A DNA stretch of 64,000 nucleotides from positions 62,001-126,000 of the forward strand of contig LADT01000086.1 in assembly GCA_000961765.1 (NCBI GenBank), in the 5' to 3' direction. Every line of letters starts with the position of its first letter. Positions within the stretch are counted from its first letter, which is position 1. The translations under genes were made by a program, and so were the position numbers. Positions 18,729 through 28,465 of this stretch are shown here, in pieces. This DNA comes from Clostridiaceae bacterium BRH_c20a. GTDB taxonomy: Bacteria > Bacillota > Peptococcia > Peptococcales > BICA1-8. The notes under the pieces are model-generated. The model was not told the origin of the DNA, did not search any database, and saw only the letters and a program-made list of their open reading frames with translations.

Positions 18729-20627
18729 TTATAGTTTAAGCTCTTTCATTCGCCTCCATAGAGTAGTCCTGCCAATTTTTAACAGTTCCGCAGCGCGTCG
18801 TCTATTTCCGCCAGTTTCCTGTAAGACTTCATATATAGTTTTTCGATCCAATTTATAGTCATAATTTGGCTTGTCCTCCAGCGGTAAATCATTAAGAGCA
18901 ATATTTAAGTTTAAATTATTAGCAAAAACTAAGCACAGTCTTTGAATAACATTTCGAAGTTCCCTAGCGTTACCCGGCCAATTATAACTTTCTAACAGGT
19001 TTAGCACATGTTTAAATTGATGTTGATGTGTTTCATACATATGTTCCTTGTCTTCCTGTTTTAAAATTGCATGTATTAGCTGGGGCAAATCTCCTTTCCT
19101 TTCGCGGAGGGGAGGGATAAAAATATTCATTACATTTAGTCGATAATAAAGGTCTTTTCTAAAGCTTCCTTTTGTAATTTCCTTATCCAAAGATACATTA
19201 GAGGCGGCAATAACACGGATATCTACGGGAATTACTTTATCGCTTCCAAGCCGCATAATCTCTTTTTCTTCAAGTACTCTTAATAAATGTGACTGAACTT
19301 TTAGTGAAACAGTACCTATTTCATCAAGAAATACAGTACCCTTATGTCCTAACTCTAAAAGACCGGTTTTACCGCCTTTACGGGCACCGGTAAAAGCTCC
19401 CTCCTCATAACCAAACAGTTCACTCACCAAAATTTCTTCTGAAAGAGCTGAACAATTAATAGCTACAAAAGGCTCTGTTTTACGACTGCTCCAGTTATGG
19501 ATACCCTGAGCAAACATTTCCTTACCTGTACCTGTTTCCCCGGTGAGAAGTACGGTGGTATCCTCTCTTGCATATATTTTAGCCAGTTCCCTAGCCTCTG
19601 ATATAACATCTGAGGAACCTACAATATCATGAATGTTTTTCTTCGCAACAAATCCTTTGTTATAAAGGTTTTGTCTGATTTTACGTTCAGCCTTTGAAAT
19701 TTCGTCTATATTGTTAAAAGTTGCTACAGCACCCCTCGCTTTCCCTTTCACCATAATAGGAGCACGATTGGTAAGAATAGTTATACCATTAGGCATTTTT
19801 TGAAGCTGGGCCATTTCCGCTTTGGCTGTGTTTAGTACTTCAGGCAGCCGTGTATTAGGCAAAACCTCGGTAATGTTCTTTCCAATAGCCTGGTTTAGGG
19901 GTATTCCAATAAGCCTAGCCGCCGCATCATTATATAATGTTACATGGTTATTCTTGTTGATAGAAATAATACCACTTGGAATAAGGTCTATAATTAAAGA
20001 TAACTGCTGATTTCTCTCCTGTTCCCTTTGGATAGACTCCTGGAGTTCTACTGCCCTTTGAAGGGCACTAGCTAAACTGTTTTTAGAGTAAATAAATACC
20101 GTACTCAAACCTGCTTCCTCCGCAATGTCACAAACTACACTAGAACCAATTACGCAACCACAACCTTCTTTTTTTAATCTCGTTAATATTGACCCGAGGT
20201 TTTCCTGTTTATTATAAGATATATAATCTACTTTTCTTATAAACAACTTCGAATAAGAAGCATCCCATGGCAGGTAGTCTTTATAACTTACTACAGCAAC
20301 GTAGTTACAGCTAGCCCATGCTTTCTTCAATGACTCAAGTAAGTCAAGACCCGATACTTTAATTGGTATTATAGGAACTGACGGAAAGCTGTCCTTTAAT
20401 AAAATATAATTACTACTTCCTGACACAATAACATCAACTAAATTATTAGCTATTTGCTCTTTTACTATTTCATGAATTGCTTCGCTTGTTTCATTATAAA
20501 CCTGAAACCTTTTCAATAGGTTTTTATCAATAACTCTGTTTACTTGGTCAGTAAGACGTTGATAACTAGCCAGTAAAATTCTCTTTTCCTCCACCTTAAC
20601 CCCCCGTCCATTTAACAGATATACCAT
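18729..20627 (-). CDS. Sigma-54-dependent regulator with PrpR-type N-terminal domain, PAS, AAA+ and Fis HTH
   Basis: GETGTGKEMFAQGIHNWS; GAFTGARKGGKTGLLELG; C-terminal NRRRAAELLKIGRTTLWRRMKEL. Confidence 0.93.
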   Translation of the reverse strand: MVYLLNGRGVKVEEKRILLASYQRLTDQVNRVIDKNLLKRFQVYNETSEAIHEIVKEQIANNLVDVIVSGSSNYILLKDSFPSVPIIPIKVSGLDLLESLKKAWASCNYVAVVSYKDYLPWDASYSKLFIRKVDYISYNKQENLGSILTRLKKEGCGCVIGSSVVCDIAEEAGLSTVFIYSKNSLASALQRAVELQESIQREQERNQQLSLIIDLIPSGIISINKNNHVTLYNDAAARLIGIPLNQAIGKNITEVLPNTRLPEVLNTAKAEMAQLQKMPNGITILTNRAPIMVKGKARGAVATFNNIDEISKAERKIRQNLYNKGFVAKKNIHDIVGSSDVISEARELAKIYAREDTTVLLTGETGTGKEMFAQGIHNWSSRKTEPFVAINCSALSEEILVSELFGYEEGAFTGARKGGKTGLLELGHKGTVFLDEIGTVSLKVQSHLLRVLEEKEIMRLGSDKVIPVDIRVIAASNVSLDKEITKGSFRKDLYYRLNVMNIFIPPLRERKGDLPQLIHAILKQEDKEHMYETHQHQFKHVLNLLESYNWPGNARELRNVIQRLCLVFANNLNLNIALNDLPLEDKPNYDYKLDRKTIYEVLQETGGNRRRAAELLKIGRTTLWRRMKELKL

Positions 20628-20771
20628 ATGAAATTATTTTTATCCTAATAATAAAATTTCTTCAAATTTTGCTAAAAACCTTTAATTATAAATATTAGCA
20701 CAACTTCCGTCCGAACACTTTACAAACCGCCCCTATACTTCACCGGCTAAGGCTTCTAAATTAGGCAGAAA

Positions 20772-20797
20772 AATGAACCGACAAGGCCGGTTCATTC
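20772..20797 (-). terminator. Terminator overlapping sigE stop
   Basis: Minus strand TGAACCG-GCCTTGT-CGGTTCATTTTT. Confidence 0.6.
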
Positions 20798-21526
20798 CAT
20801 TCGCTGTATTTCCTTCCTTAAGCGTTTGATTATCCTTTTTTCTAAACGTGAAATATAGGATTGGGATATACCTAAGAAGTCAGCTACTTCCTTTTGGGTT
20901 CTCTCTTGGCTGCCCTTTAAGCCAAATCTTAATTCCATAATCTTTTTTTCTCTGGAATTAAGCTTCTTCATTGCAGTATGCAAAAGCTTCTTATCTATAT
21001 CCTCTTCTAAGGATTTATAAATAATATCATTATCAGTGCCTAACACATCAGAGAGCAAAAGCTCATTACCATCCCAATCAATATTAAGAGGTTCGTCAAA
21101 ACTTACTTCAGATTTAGTTTTATTACTTCTGCGCAGATGCATTAGGATTTCATTTTCTATACATCTCGAGGCATAAGTAGCCAATTTTATTCGTTTAGTA
21201 GGGTCAAAGGTATTAACAGCCTTAATCAGGCCTATTGTTCCTATAGAAACTAAATCCTCGATACCTATTCCCGTGTTTTCAAATTTACGGGCAATATAAA
21301 CCACCAACCGAAGGTTTCTCTCAATAAGAATTGTCTTCACCTTGTTGTCGCCTGCCTCTAGTTTTTCCAGCAAAACTCCCTCTTCATCCTGACTTAGCGG
21401 TGGGGGTAATGCCTCACTACTGCCGACATAAAAAATTTCCTCAGAAAGCCCTAACTTTTCTAATAATCTGACTAATCCCAGCTTAAAGCTAAATTTAATT
21501 TTAATTAGTTGACCTTCCTGAATCAT
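20792..21526 (-). CDS. sigE: RNA polymerase sporulation sigma factor SigE
   Basis: [27 protein letters not shown] pro-sequence/junction; adjacent to spoIIGA. Confidence 0.95.
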   Translation of the reverse strand: MIQEGQLIKIKFSFKLGLVRLLEKLGLSEEIFYVGSSEALPPPLSQDEEGVLLEKLEAGDNKVKTILIERNLRLVVYIARKFENTGIGIEDLVSIGTIGLIKAVNTFDPTKRIKLATYASRCIENEILMHLRRSNKTKSEVSFDEPLNIDWDGNELLLSDVLGTDNDIIYKSLEEDIDKKLLHTAMKKLNSREKKIMELRFGLKGSQERTQKEVADFLGISQSYISRLEKRIIKRLRKEIQRME

Positions 21527-21557
21527 ATTTGTCCACCTCCTAAGATAGATTTAGCTA

Positions 21558-22535
21558 TTATTCTGCAAGCATATCAGGATGCACCAAGGCTTGATATGTA
21601 CCCTGTGGACACAATTTTCTATGATATAGTCCTAATATCACCTTGGTGTTGCAGTAAGTTTTATCACCATCTTGAATAAGAACCTTCTCTGGCTTTATGC
21701 CTAATAGCATACCATTTTGATTACCCAAAGAGGAAAATGGTATAAGTCTGACCCTAGTACTCCACTTAGAATCTGTTAAAGTCTCTATTTGTTCATTAAG
21801 AGAAGGAATGTCTTTTTTATTAAACATAGCTACTAATTGAGGCGGTAGTACTGAAGCCAGTATATTATGTTCTACTACCATAACGGGGTCCTTGCTGATA
21901 GGATCATTGAGTTGGTTCCCTGTATCTACCAGAGCATCTGCTTCGATTACTTGACCAAACAATTCCATGTAGGCTCTGACAATCCATGGACCCTGCTGTA
22001 AATTGCGACGAATATAACTAGCCCCCCATAAGCCTATTATCATGGCAATTATTAATCCTGCCAACAACCAGGCAGTTTTAAAATTAATAACATTTACCGC
22101 AATACCATTCCAGGTTTCAAGAATAAATAGACTATCATCAAAAAGATACATGGAACCTAAAACTGCTCCACCCATGACAAAGGAAACTAAATAAAAATAG
22201 GCGGCAGATTTTAAAAACCGCCTAAAATTATAAAATCCGAAAGCAGTAAAAACCATAATCAGGGAACAAAAAATCTTGACCAGAAATGTACTAATAAATG
22301 ATAAACTAGGTACAAATATAAGCACAGCATAAAGGGCACCAATAAAAGCACCCAACAACAGACGCTTGAAAGTTGTAGCTAACCTGCCTAATCTAGCCGC
22401 CGCCCATAAAATGAAGAAGTCCATAGTAAAATTTATAAGAAAAACCATATCAATAAACACATCAGTATTGGGCGACACCAGAACACCCCCACGAAGACCG
22501 ATAAAGACTAAACTTCTGGTTACATTATAACTCAC
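21558..22535 (-). CDS. spoIIGA: Sigma-E processing peptidase SpoIIGA (real start probably internal GTG near VSPNTDVFIDMVFLINF)
   Basis: VFIDMVFLINFTMDFFILW; VDTGNQLNDPISKDPVMVVE protease motif. Confidence 0.9.
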   Translation of the reverse strand: MSYNVTRSLVFIGLRGGVLVSPNTDVFIDMVFLINFTMDFFILWAAARLGRLATTFKRLLLGAFIGALYAVLIFVPSLSFISTFLVKIFCSLIMVFTAFGFYNFRRFLKSAAYFYLVSFVMGGAVLGSMYLFDDSLFILETWNGIAVNVINFKTAWLLAGLIIAMIIGLWGASYIRRNLQQGPWIVRAYMELFGQVIEADALVDTGNQLNDPISKDPVMVVEHNILASVLPPQLVAMFNKKDIPSLNEQIETLTDSKWSTRVRLIPFSSLGNQNGMLLGIKPEKVLIQDGDKTYCNTKVILGLYHRKLCPQGTYQALVHPDMLAE

Positions 22536-22817
22536 ATCTCTTCAGAAATATGTCATTTCTTGCGTATTTTAACATTAATTGATTTTATTGCCAATTTAAG
22601 CTAAGTTAGTTTTATCACTCTACCTATCCAAGAGGTAATTCCGAATAATAAAGCATGAGCAGCGGGGCTAACAATGGAGTTTGCTGGAGGAACAGGCAGG
22701 CTAATTGGACTATTTATAAAAAGCAGTAATTTAAACTTAATAGGCAGGATTAATGTATAATACAGAGAAATTAAATTGAATAGTGACAAATAACTAAATT
22801 TCTTGGAGGTTATCAGG

Positions 22818-23201
22818 ATGCCAACATGCAATAAATGTGGAGAAATAGTGGACAAAGAAGATATGTACCAGGTTAATGGACAGGACGTCTGCGAAGACTG
22901 TGCAATTGCAAGCCATAAAGGCCCACAAGCTTGTGATGTTTGGGCAGTGAGAATTGCCACTAATACCCGGAAACAACGGGGACAACAAGGTACCGATGGA
23001 CTATCTGAAAGGCAAAAAGCAATTTATAACTTTTTAGATACCAAGAAGGGTGCATCTTTACAGGAAATATTGCAGGAATTCCAGATTCCAGAACCAGATT
23101 TACGAAGAGAATTTGCCGTCTTACGCCATTGTGAATTAGCACGGGCCCATAAAAAAGAAAATAAGGTTATTTACGTAACCTGGGATTATAAGGAAGAATA
23201 G
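22818..23201 (+). CDS. Zinc-ribbon plus winged-helix protein, function unknown
   Basis: MPTCNKCGEIVDKEDMYQVNGQDVCEDC; C-terminal wHTH-like LSERQKAIYNFLDTKKGASLQEI. Start trimmed to ATG 22818 after TTGGAGGTT. Confidence 0.7.
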   Translation: MPTCNKCGEIVDKEDMYQVNGQDVCEDCAIASHKGPQACDVWAVRIATNTRKQRGQQGTDGLSERQKAIYNFLDTKKGASLQEILQEFQIPEPDLRREFAVLRHCELARAHKKENKVIYVTWDYKEE

Positions 23202-23278
23202 ATTAAGATTAAGATTAAGGGCCGATAATAATAATAATAATAATAATATATTTATTAAACAATGTTGAGGTAAAAGAA

Positions 23279-24517
23279 ATGGGTAGAACAAAAAACCATG
23301 TAATTATTGTGGGTGGCGGGGCCTCCGGTATGTTAGCTGCCCTTTCGGCAAGAAAAAAAGGGGCCCGCGTGACAATTTTAGAGAGAAACCCTCGAATAGG
23401 CAAAAAACTGTTAGTGACCGGAAACGGCCGGTGTAATTTCACTAATATAAATGCAGATATCTCCTGCTTTAATGGTAAAAATCCTAAATTTGCCAACAGT
23501 GCATTAACAAGCTTTAGCCCCCGGGAGACAGTCAGCTTTTTTGAAAAGCTTGGAATTGCCCATAAAGTAGAGGATTTTGGTAAAGCTTTTCCCATGTCAG
23601 ATCAAGCCTCCAGCTTTTTGGATGTTTTTTTGTACGAACTTGAGGAAGCAGGCATTAATATAATTTGCCAGGCTTTTGTCCAAGAAATTGTTAAAAAGAA
23701 CGATGTTTTCATCGTTCAATTAGATAATGGCCATTACCTGGAAGGGGATAGAGTCATCCTAGCTGCCGGGGGGAAAGCAATGCCCTCTACTGGTTCTGAT
23801 GGAAACGGATTTGAACTAGCCAAAAACCTCGGGCATAGTATTATTGATATATTTCCCGGGCTTGTTCAGCTTAAGCTTGAAGGACACTTTTTCAAGCAGA
23901 TTGAGGGAGTTAAGATTGTTGGAACTGCGGAAATTTTACATAATAATAAGACTGTAAGCCATGACCGAGGAGATATCCTTTTTGCAAATTATGGTGTCTC
24001 AGGTCCCCCCATCCTACAAATCAGCCGGAAAGCAGGGGAATTGCTGCAAAAAAATCAGGAAGTAATTCTAAAAATATCTGTCATAGATACAATGACTAAA
24101 GAAGACCTGAAAAAATTATTAACGACACGTTTGCAAAATGGGCCTAGTAAAACCATTGAGTTTAGCTTGGTCGGCTTGGTTAACAAACGATTAATACCTG
24201 TTCTATTAAAAGAAGCAGGAATCAAGGATTTAAAATCCCCTGCAGTAAATCTTTCGAGCAGAGAGCTCGGGGATATTGTTAATATCCTAACAGATTGGAG
24301 ATTTATAATCCGCGGAACAAAAAGCTGGCCTAGTGCCCAGGTGACTGCCGGCGGCGTTAATACTAATGAAATAAATCAGAATACCATGGAATCAAAGATA
24401 ATCAAGGGTCTATTTTTTGCCGGTGAAATTATAGATATTGATGGGCAGTGTGGTGGTTTTAATCTTCAATGGGCATGGTCCTCCGGTTTTATTGCCGGCG
24501 AAAATGCAGCACTCTAA
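23279..24517 (+). CDS. HI0933/YhiN-family NAD(P)/FAD-dependent oxidoreductase
   Basis: VIIVGGGASGMLAALSARKKGARVTILERNPRIGKKLLVTGNGRCNFTN. Confidence 0.93.
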   Translation: MGRTKNHVIIVGGGASGMLAALSARKKGARVTILERNPRIGKKLLVTGNGRCNFTNINADISCFNGKNPKFANSALTSFSPRETVSFFEKLGIAHKVEDFGKAFPMSDQASSFLDVFLYELEEAGINIICQAFVQEIVKKNDVFIVQLDNGHYLEGDRVILAAGGKAMPSTGSDGNGFELAKNLGHSIIDIFPGLVQLKLEGHFFKQIEGVKIVGTAEILHNNKTVSHDRGDILFANYGVSGPPILQISRKAGELLQKNQEVILKISVIDTMTKEDLKKLLTTRLQNGPSKTIEFSLVGLVNKRLIPVLLKEAGIKDLKSPAVNLSSRELGDIVNILTDWRFIIRGTKSWPSAQVTAGGVNTNEINQNTMESKIIKGLFFAGEIIDIDGQCGGFNLQWAWSSGFIAGENAAL

Positions 24518-24528
24518 GATTACATAAT

Positions 24529-25125
24529 TTATATGTGTTCAAAAATCCCATTCAACTTGCTAATTATTATGTCCTTTGGGCTATAATTGTTACTTTGATA
24601 TTTAAAATTCTTAAGATTGCCTCTATAGATAATCTTACTCTCTAAACTAAAAAAGCTTTGAGGTCTAACAAGATTTCTTGATATCTTAAAGTCGGCAATT
24701 CCGCTTTCATTTAAAATGTAATATACAAACTCCGAGCATAAGAATCTATCATCACGACATGCTGTCTTATTAATTACACCGTGCAATAGTCCCTGATAAT
24801 TATATTTGTAAAGGTTACTATTGGAAATGAAATGTTCTATCATAGCTTTTGCCTTTTCGTACTGCTTCTTTGACACCTCTACCTGCATTATTACACCAGG
24901 TAAATTTTTATGAAATTTATATAATCCTTCATTGATTTCCTCTTGTCTAAACCTGCCAAGAAAAGGGTTGTAAACATGTTTTCTTCCAAAACTATACATA
25001 GAATTTAGCTCTTTGTCTAATGAAATAGACGCATGAGTATATTCATCATTTTTAACGAATTGAACAAGTTTTGAGACTATAGTATTCGTTCTTGTAAGAA
25101 CTATATATAAATAACATTTTCCCAT
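24529..25125 (-). CDS. Permuted papain-like (YiiX/NlpC-P60-like) protein
   Basis: EYTHASISLD and RFLCSEFVYYILNESG supply His and Cys in permuted order. Confidence 0.55.
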   Translation of the reverse strand: MGKCYLYIVLTRTNTIVSKLVQFVKNDEYTHASISLDKELNSMYSFGRKHVYNPFLGRFRQEEINEGLYKFHKNLPGVIMQVEVSKKQYEKAKAMIEHFISNSNLYKYNYQGLLHGVINKTACRDDRFLCSEFVYYILNESGIADFKISRNLVRPQSFFSLESKIIYRGNLKNFKYQSNNYSPKDIIISKLNGIFEHI

Positions 25126-25253
25126 TATGAATTACCGCCTTTTTAGTTAATACCTCATTATGACATATTTAATTTAATATTAAAGAAGAATTTTTATGAA
25201 AATCCTATGAAAACCCTATTTTATGTAAATAATAGTTTCAAATGTTTTTTTAA

Positions 25254-25748
25254 ATGGTGGTGATGATTGACATGAAATACAAGATTAAACCTAAGCTTAA
25301 AGATAGGATAACAAAAGATAGATTTACACTGGGATTAGTATCAGGAGTAATTGCAGCTATTGGAATGACCCTGCTTAACTTTATTTTTATTTTTACAACT
25401 TCAGCCAATAATCTATTTGCTGACTTTGTAGGAATAATGCTTTTTGGTTCTAAACCTAATAGTCTGGGCGAAACAATTATTGCACTAATTGCTCATATTT
25501 TTTTAGGGGGAATATTAGGGGTCGTTTTTGTTTATCTATTATTATTTATTAATGAAAAGAATTTAATAATTAAAGGAATTTCTTACGGGACATTAATCTT
25601 TTTCTCTATGTTTTCTTTAGGAGTTATTTTTGAGATTTCAGGTTTAGACCATTCAGTGGCACGTACTGTTCTAACAAAGGGTATTGGTTCCGCATTTTAT
25701 GGATTTGTATTAGCTTATATATTACTCTTATTAAGAGTTAAAAACTAA
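25254..25748 (+). CDS. Multi-TM membrane protein, paralogous to 37378-37821
   Basis: Shared G-[LV]-V-x-G-[VI]-I-A, FGxxPN[ST][IL]GE and C-terminal A[FT]YG[FL]VL motifs. Confidence 0.6.
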   Translation: MVVMIDMKYKIKPKLKDRITKDRFTLGLVSGVIAAIGMTLLNFIFIFTTSANNLFADFVGIMLFGSKPNSLGETIIALIAHIFLGGILGVVFVYLLLFINEKNLIIKGISYGTLIFFSMFSLGVIFEISGLDHSVARTVLTKGIGSAFYGFVLAYILLLLRVKN

Positions 25749-25780
25749 GACGGTAGAATTTACAGACTGTGCATCATAGA

Positions 25781-25804
25781 AGCCCAGAGGTATTCCTCTG
25801 GGCT
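25781..25804 (+). terminator. Hairpin terminator
   Basis: AGCCCAGAGG-TATT-CCTCTGGGCT downstream of 25748. Confidence 0.7.
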
Positions 25805-25979
25805 AGATTTGTTTTAATTCCCTCATATACCTAGTAAATATGTGACCCCATAGTAATAGATCTATGGACAATATATCCAGTAACTCCAGTTAGATGAAGG
25901 TGAGAAACTTATATAGATACAAATTTTCTTAATTAAAACCAGTATTCAGTGGAATATTATTTATTAGGGGGGTATCTTA

Positions 25980-26669
25980 ATGACTCTTTGCCATTTAACA
26001 AGGGATATGAAAGCATCAATACGAAGTAAAATGTTAGAGATAAATAAAATGATTGAAATGATTATGGAAACAATAGATCGTGGACAAAGCTGCATGCTTT
26101 GTAAAATAAAAGATATCCGAGAGTCGGCTTATGAGCTTGAAGTATTAGCTTCATATCTTCACTTTCAGTCATCATTACTTCCTTATATTGAAGGAATGGA
26201 TGAGATTGCACAAGCATTGGCAGTTTTTTCAAAAAACCGTCATGGTGCATTAATTGTAGTGGAAAAGGATAAAGTAAATGACCCTGTTCTAAGTGCTTAT
26301 AGTTGCACCGGTGTTCCTATCGATGCAAAAGTATCCTTCGAGCTCTTGCATTCCATATTCTACCCTGGCGGTCCTTTGCATGATGGGGCTGTAATAATAA
26401 AGGAAGGTAAAATTGTGTCAGCGGGCTGCATTCTTCCGCTTTCTAAAAAAAAATATACAAAGAAGGAAAAAAGAATTGGTACCCGCCATAAGGCAGCTCT
26501 TGGAATGAGTGAAATAACTAACGATTCCTTAGTTATAGTGGTCTCTGAAGAGACAGGCCATGTTTCCCTAGCCATTAACGGTGTCATCCATCCAATTGAA
26601 GTTCAATTATGCGATAATTTAAAGGAATATGGAGAAAACAGTTTTCCTCTAATAAAAAATAAAGAATAA
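25980..26669 (+). CDS. Diadenylate cyclase (DisA_N domain), sporulation CdaS-like
   Basis: LHDGAVII and IGTRHKAALGMSE motifs; N-terminal helical region preceding the DAC domain. Confidence 0.85.
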   Translation: MTLCHLTRDMKASIRSKMLEINKMIEMIMETIDRGQSCMLCKIKDIRESAYELEVLASYLHFQSSLLPYIEGMDEIAQALAVFSKNRHGALIVVEKDKVNDPVLSAYSCTGVPIDAKVSFELLHSIFYPGGPLHDGAVIIKEGKIVSAGCILPLSKKKYTKKEKRIGTRHKAALGMSEITNDSLVIVVSEETGHVSLAINGVIHPIEVQLCDNLKEYGENSFPLIKNKE

Positions 26670-26725
26670 GTAGTTTTGTTTCAAGTATTATAGAATCATA
26701 TTTAGTCCTTATTAAATAAAAAAGA

Positions 26726-26747
26726 TTGTTGCGTAAAGTTGCAACAA
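26726..26747. terminator. Hairpin between convergent genes
   Basis: TTGTTGC-GTAAAGTT-GCAACAA. Confidence 0.5.
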
Positions 26748-26765
26748 CCCCTTTTAATCATAATC

Positions 26766-27518
26766 TTAACGAACCTGTGACTCACCCTTTAAGGAGATAA
26801 TTCCCTCAAACGCTTTTTTGACTTCGTTTTCCTCACCATCGATAACCAGAACTACGGCTCCTTCAGAGCCGTCTACTCCACCTGATGCGATACACTTTGC
26901 TTTGACCTTATAAAGAGTCTCCAAGGCTGTAATTTCTGTGACAACTGTTGCCCCCAACATCGGCATAAGACCAACCTTATCACCTATTGCTTCATCAATT
27001 GGGTGACCTGCCATAAATTCAACAGCCCCACGTACATCAGGTACAAGCTTTTCCAGGCCAATAGGAACCACCAGCTCAATTCCCCGTTGTAAGAGCGGAC
27101 CCCAGGCAGCACCTATCGTACCTCCCATGTTGTTCGAAGCTAACACGGCCGCTAATCCAGTATGATCGACTGCATTTCCCCCTTTGATAAACACATCACC
27201 TGGTTCAATTTGAGGAAGATACGTTTTCCAATGAAAATCCCTTTCCATTGCTTTTCCCTTAGTAATAAGATAGGGATGAATTCGATCCTCTTCATTGCTG
27301 AGTCCAGTCTTCCCTTCGGTCACAATACCAACCGTATATGTACTCTTTTTTTGAATGGTTTCGCCGAGAAATTCCTCTACAAGGAATCCATTCGTCGTTC
27401 CACCGGCTAGAATAATGGTGTGATTGTTAAGGGCCCTTTGAATACTTGGTAAGGCTTTAACTCCCTTCGCAATCAGTCGCTTCGATTCACTTGATGTAAG
27501 TGTGATTTGTGCTCGCAT
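26766..27518 (-). CDS. Conserved hypothetical protein
   Basis: 250 aa ORF from MRAQITLTSSESKRLI with GGAGG SD; no confident family call. Confidence 0.7.
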   Translation of the reverse strand: MRAQITLTSSESKRLIAKGVKALPSIQRALNNHTIILAGGTTNGFLVEEFLGETIQKKSTYTVGIVTEGKTGLSNEEDRIHPYLITKGKAMERDFHWKTYLPQIEPGDVFIKGGNAVDHTGLAAVLASNNMGGTIGAAWGPLLQRGIELVVPIGLEKLVPDVRGAVEFMAGHPIDEAIGDKVGLMPMLGATVVTEITALETLYKVKAKCIASGGVDGSEGAVVLVIDGEENEVKKAFEGIISLKGESQVR

Positions 27519-27628
27519 TCTAATTTCCTCCTCATCATAATGTACATTTAAGATCATTAAAACTTTCTCAATTGTAGACTGCTGTTAATTCAAACCCACC
27601 TGCCCTGATGTTTAATTAATTGCCATAG

Positions 27629-27796
27629 TCACTGTTCTGTTAGAAAGTTCTCATTTTTTTCTTCCATGATTCCTAAGTGTTTTTTTATAAGAGCTAGTTC
27701 TTCAAGAATAATTTTGGTATTTATCCAGGCTGCAATGGAACCAATAATTGCAAGAAATAAAATAATTCCAATTATTATATTAAAGAAATCAGTCAC
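27629..27796 (-). CDS. Possible small one-TM protein (55 aa)
   Basis: VTDFFNIIIGIILFLAIIGSIAAWINTKIILEELALIKKHLGIMEEKNENFLTEQ*; start codon ambiguous (GTG overlaps GGAGG; TTG two codons upstream). Confidence 0.35.
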   Translation of the reverse strand: MTDFFNIIIGIILFLAIIGSIAAWINTKIILEELALIKKHLGIMEEKNENFLTEQ

Positions 27797-28016
27797 CTCC
27801 AAATTCTTTTGATATTAAAACTACTATCTAATCTTAATTATAACTTATTCTTCAATTATTGTCGTAAAATTAGCCCTAAGGGTTTCAATCTGCTTGACCG
27901 AATGCTCATAACAAGAGGATGGTTGGCTTATTATCCAATGTGCGAAATCCAATGAGAAGCACGCCAGCCATTGTTTACCCTCATTATTACAATTTTTTAC
28001 TAATATTCATTATTAA

Positions 28017-28038
28017 AGCCTAGGGGTACCCCTAGGCT
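28017..28038. terminator. Perfect 22-bp palindrome, probable terminator
   Basis: AGCCTAGGGGTACCCCTAGGCT followed by AAACTTTTTT. Confidence 0.5.
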
Positions 28039-28060
28039 AAACTTTTTTACTTTATAATAA

Positions 28061-28465
28061 TTATTCTACTTTAATTCCTTTTTTCCACACCCCGTTCTCT
28101 ACATTTCCATCTGCTTGAATTATTCTCCCCTTTCCGTTGGGCAAATCGTTTTTCCATTCTCCTTCATATTTTTCTCCATTTGTGAAAAACATGGTTCCAC
28201 GGCCTTGTCTGCTTCCATTCACATATTCACCCACATACTTGCGCCCATCAGGGAAAGTTAATACACTTTTTTGACCGTGAGGCCTTCCTTGCTTCCAATG
28301 GCCAAAATACTTCCGCCCATCGGTAAAAGTCAAGGTTCCCTCTCCTTCTGCTATACCTTCCTTAAGCTCGCCAACGTACTTAGATCCATCAGCTAAATCC
28401 AGAGTCCCCCTGCCATTCTTGTCTCCACTAATGAACTTAGCTCCTTTTTTCTTTCTCCAAAACAT
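28061..28465 (-). CDS. MORN-repeat protein
   Basis: YVGELKEGIAEGEGTLTFTDGRKYFGHWKQGRPHGQ...GRKYVGEYVNGSRQGRGTMFFTNGEKYEGEWKNDLPNGKG. Confidence 0.9.
   Translation of the reverse strand: MFWRKKKGAKFISGDKNGRGTLDLADGSKYVGELKEGIAEGEGTLTFTDGRKYFGHWKQGRPHGQKSVLTFPDGRKYVGEYVNGSRQGRGTMFFTNGEKYEGEWKNDLPNGKGRIIQADGNVENGVWKKGIKVE

Noticed and set aside
22601-22988. Minus-strand ORFs of 119 and 64 aa opposite the Zn-ribbon gene
   Set aside because: Antisense to a better-supported ORF with SD and zinc-finger motif; composition not protein-like.
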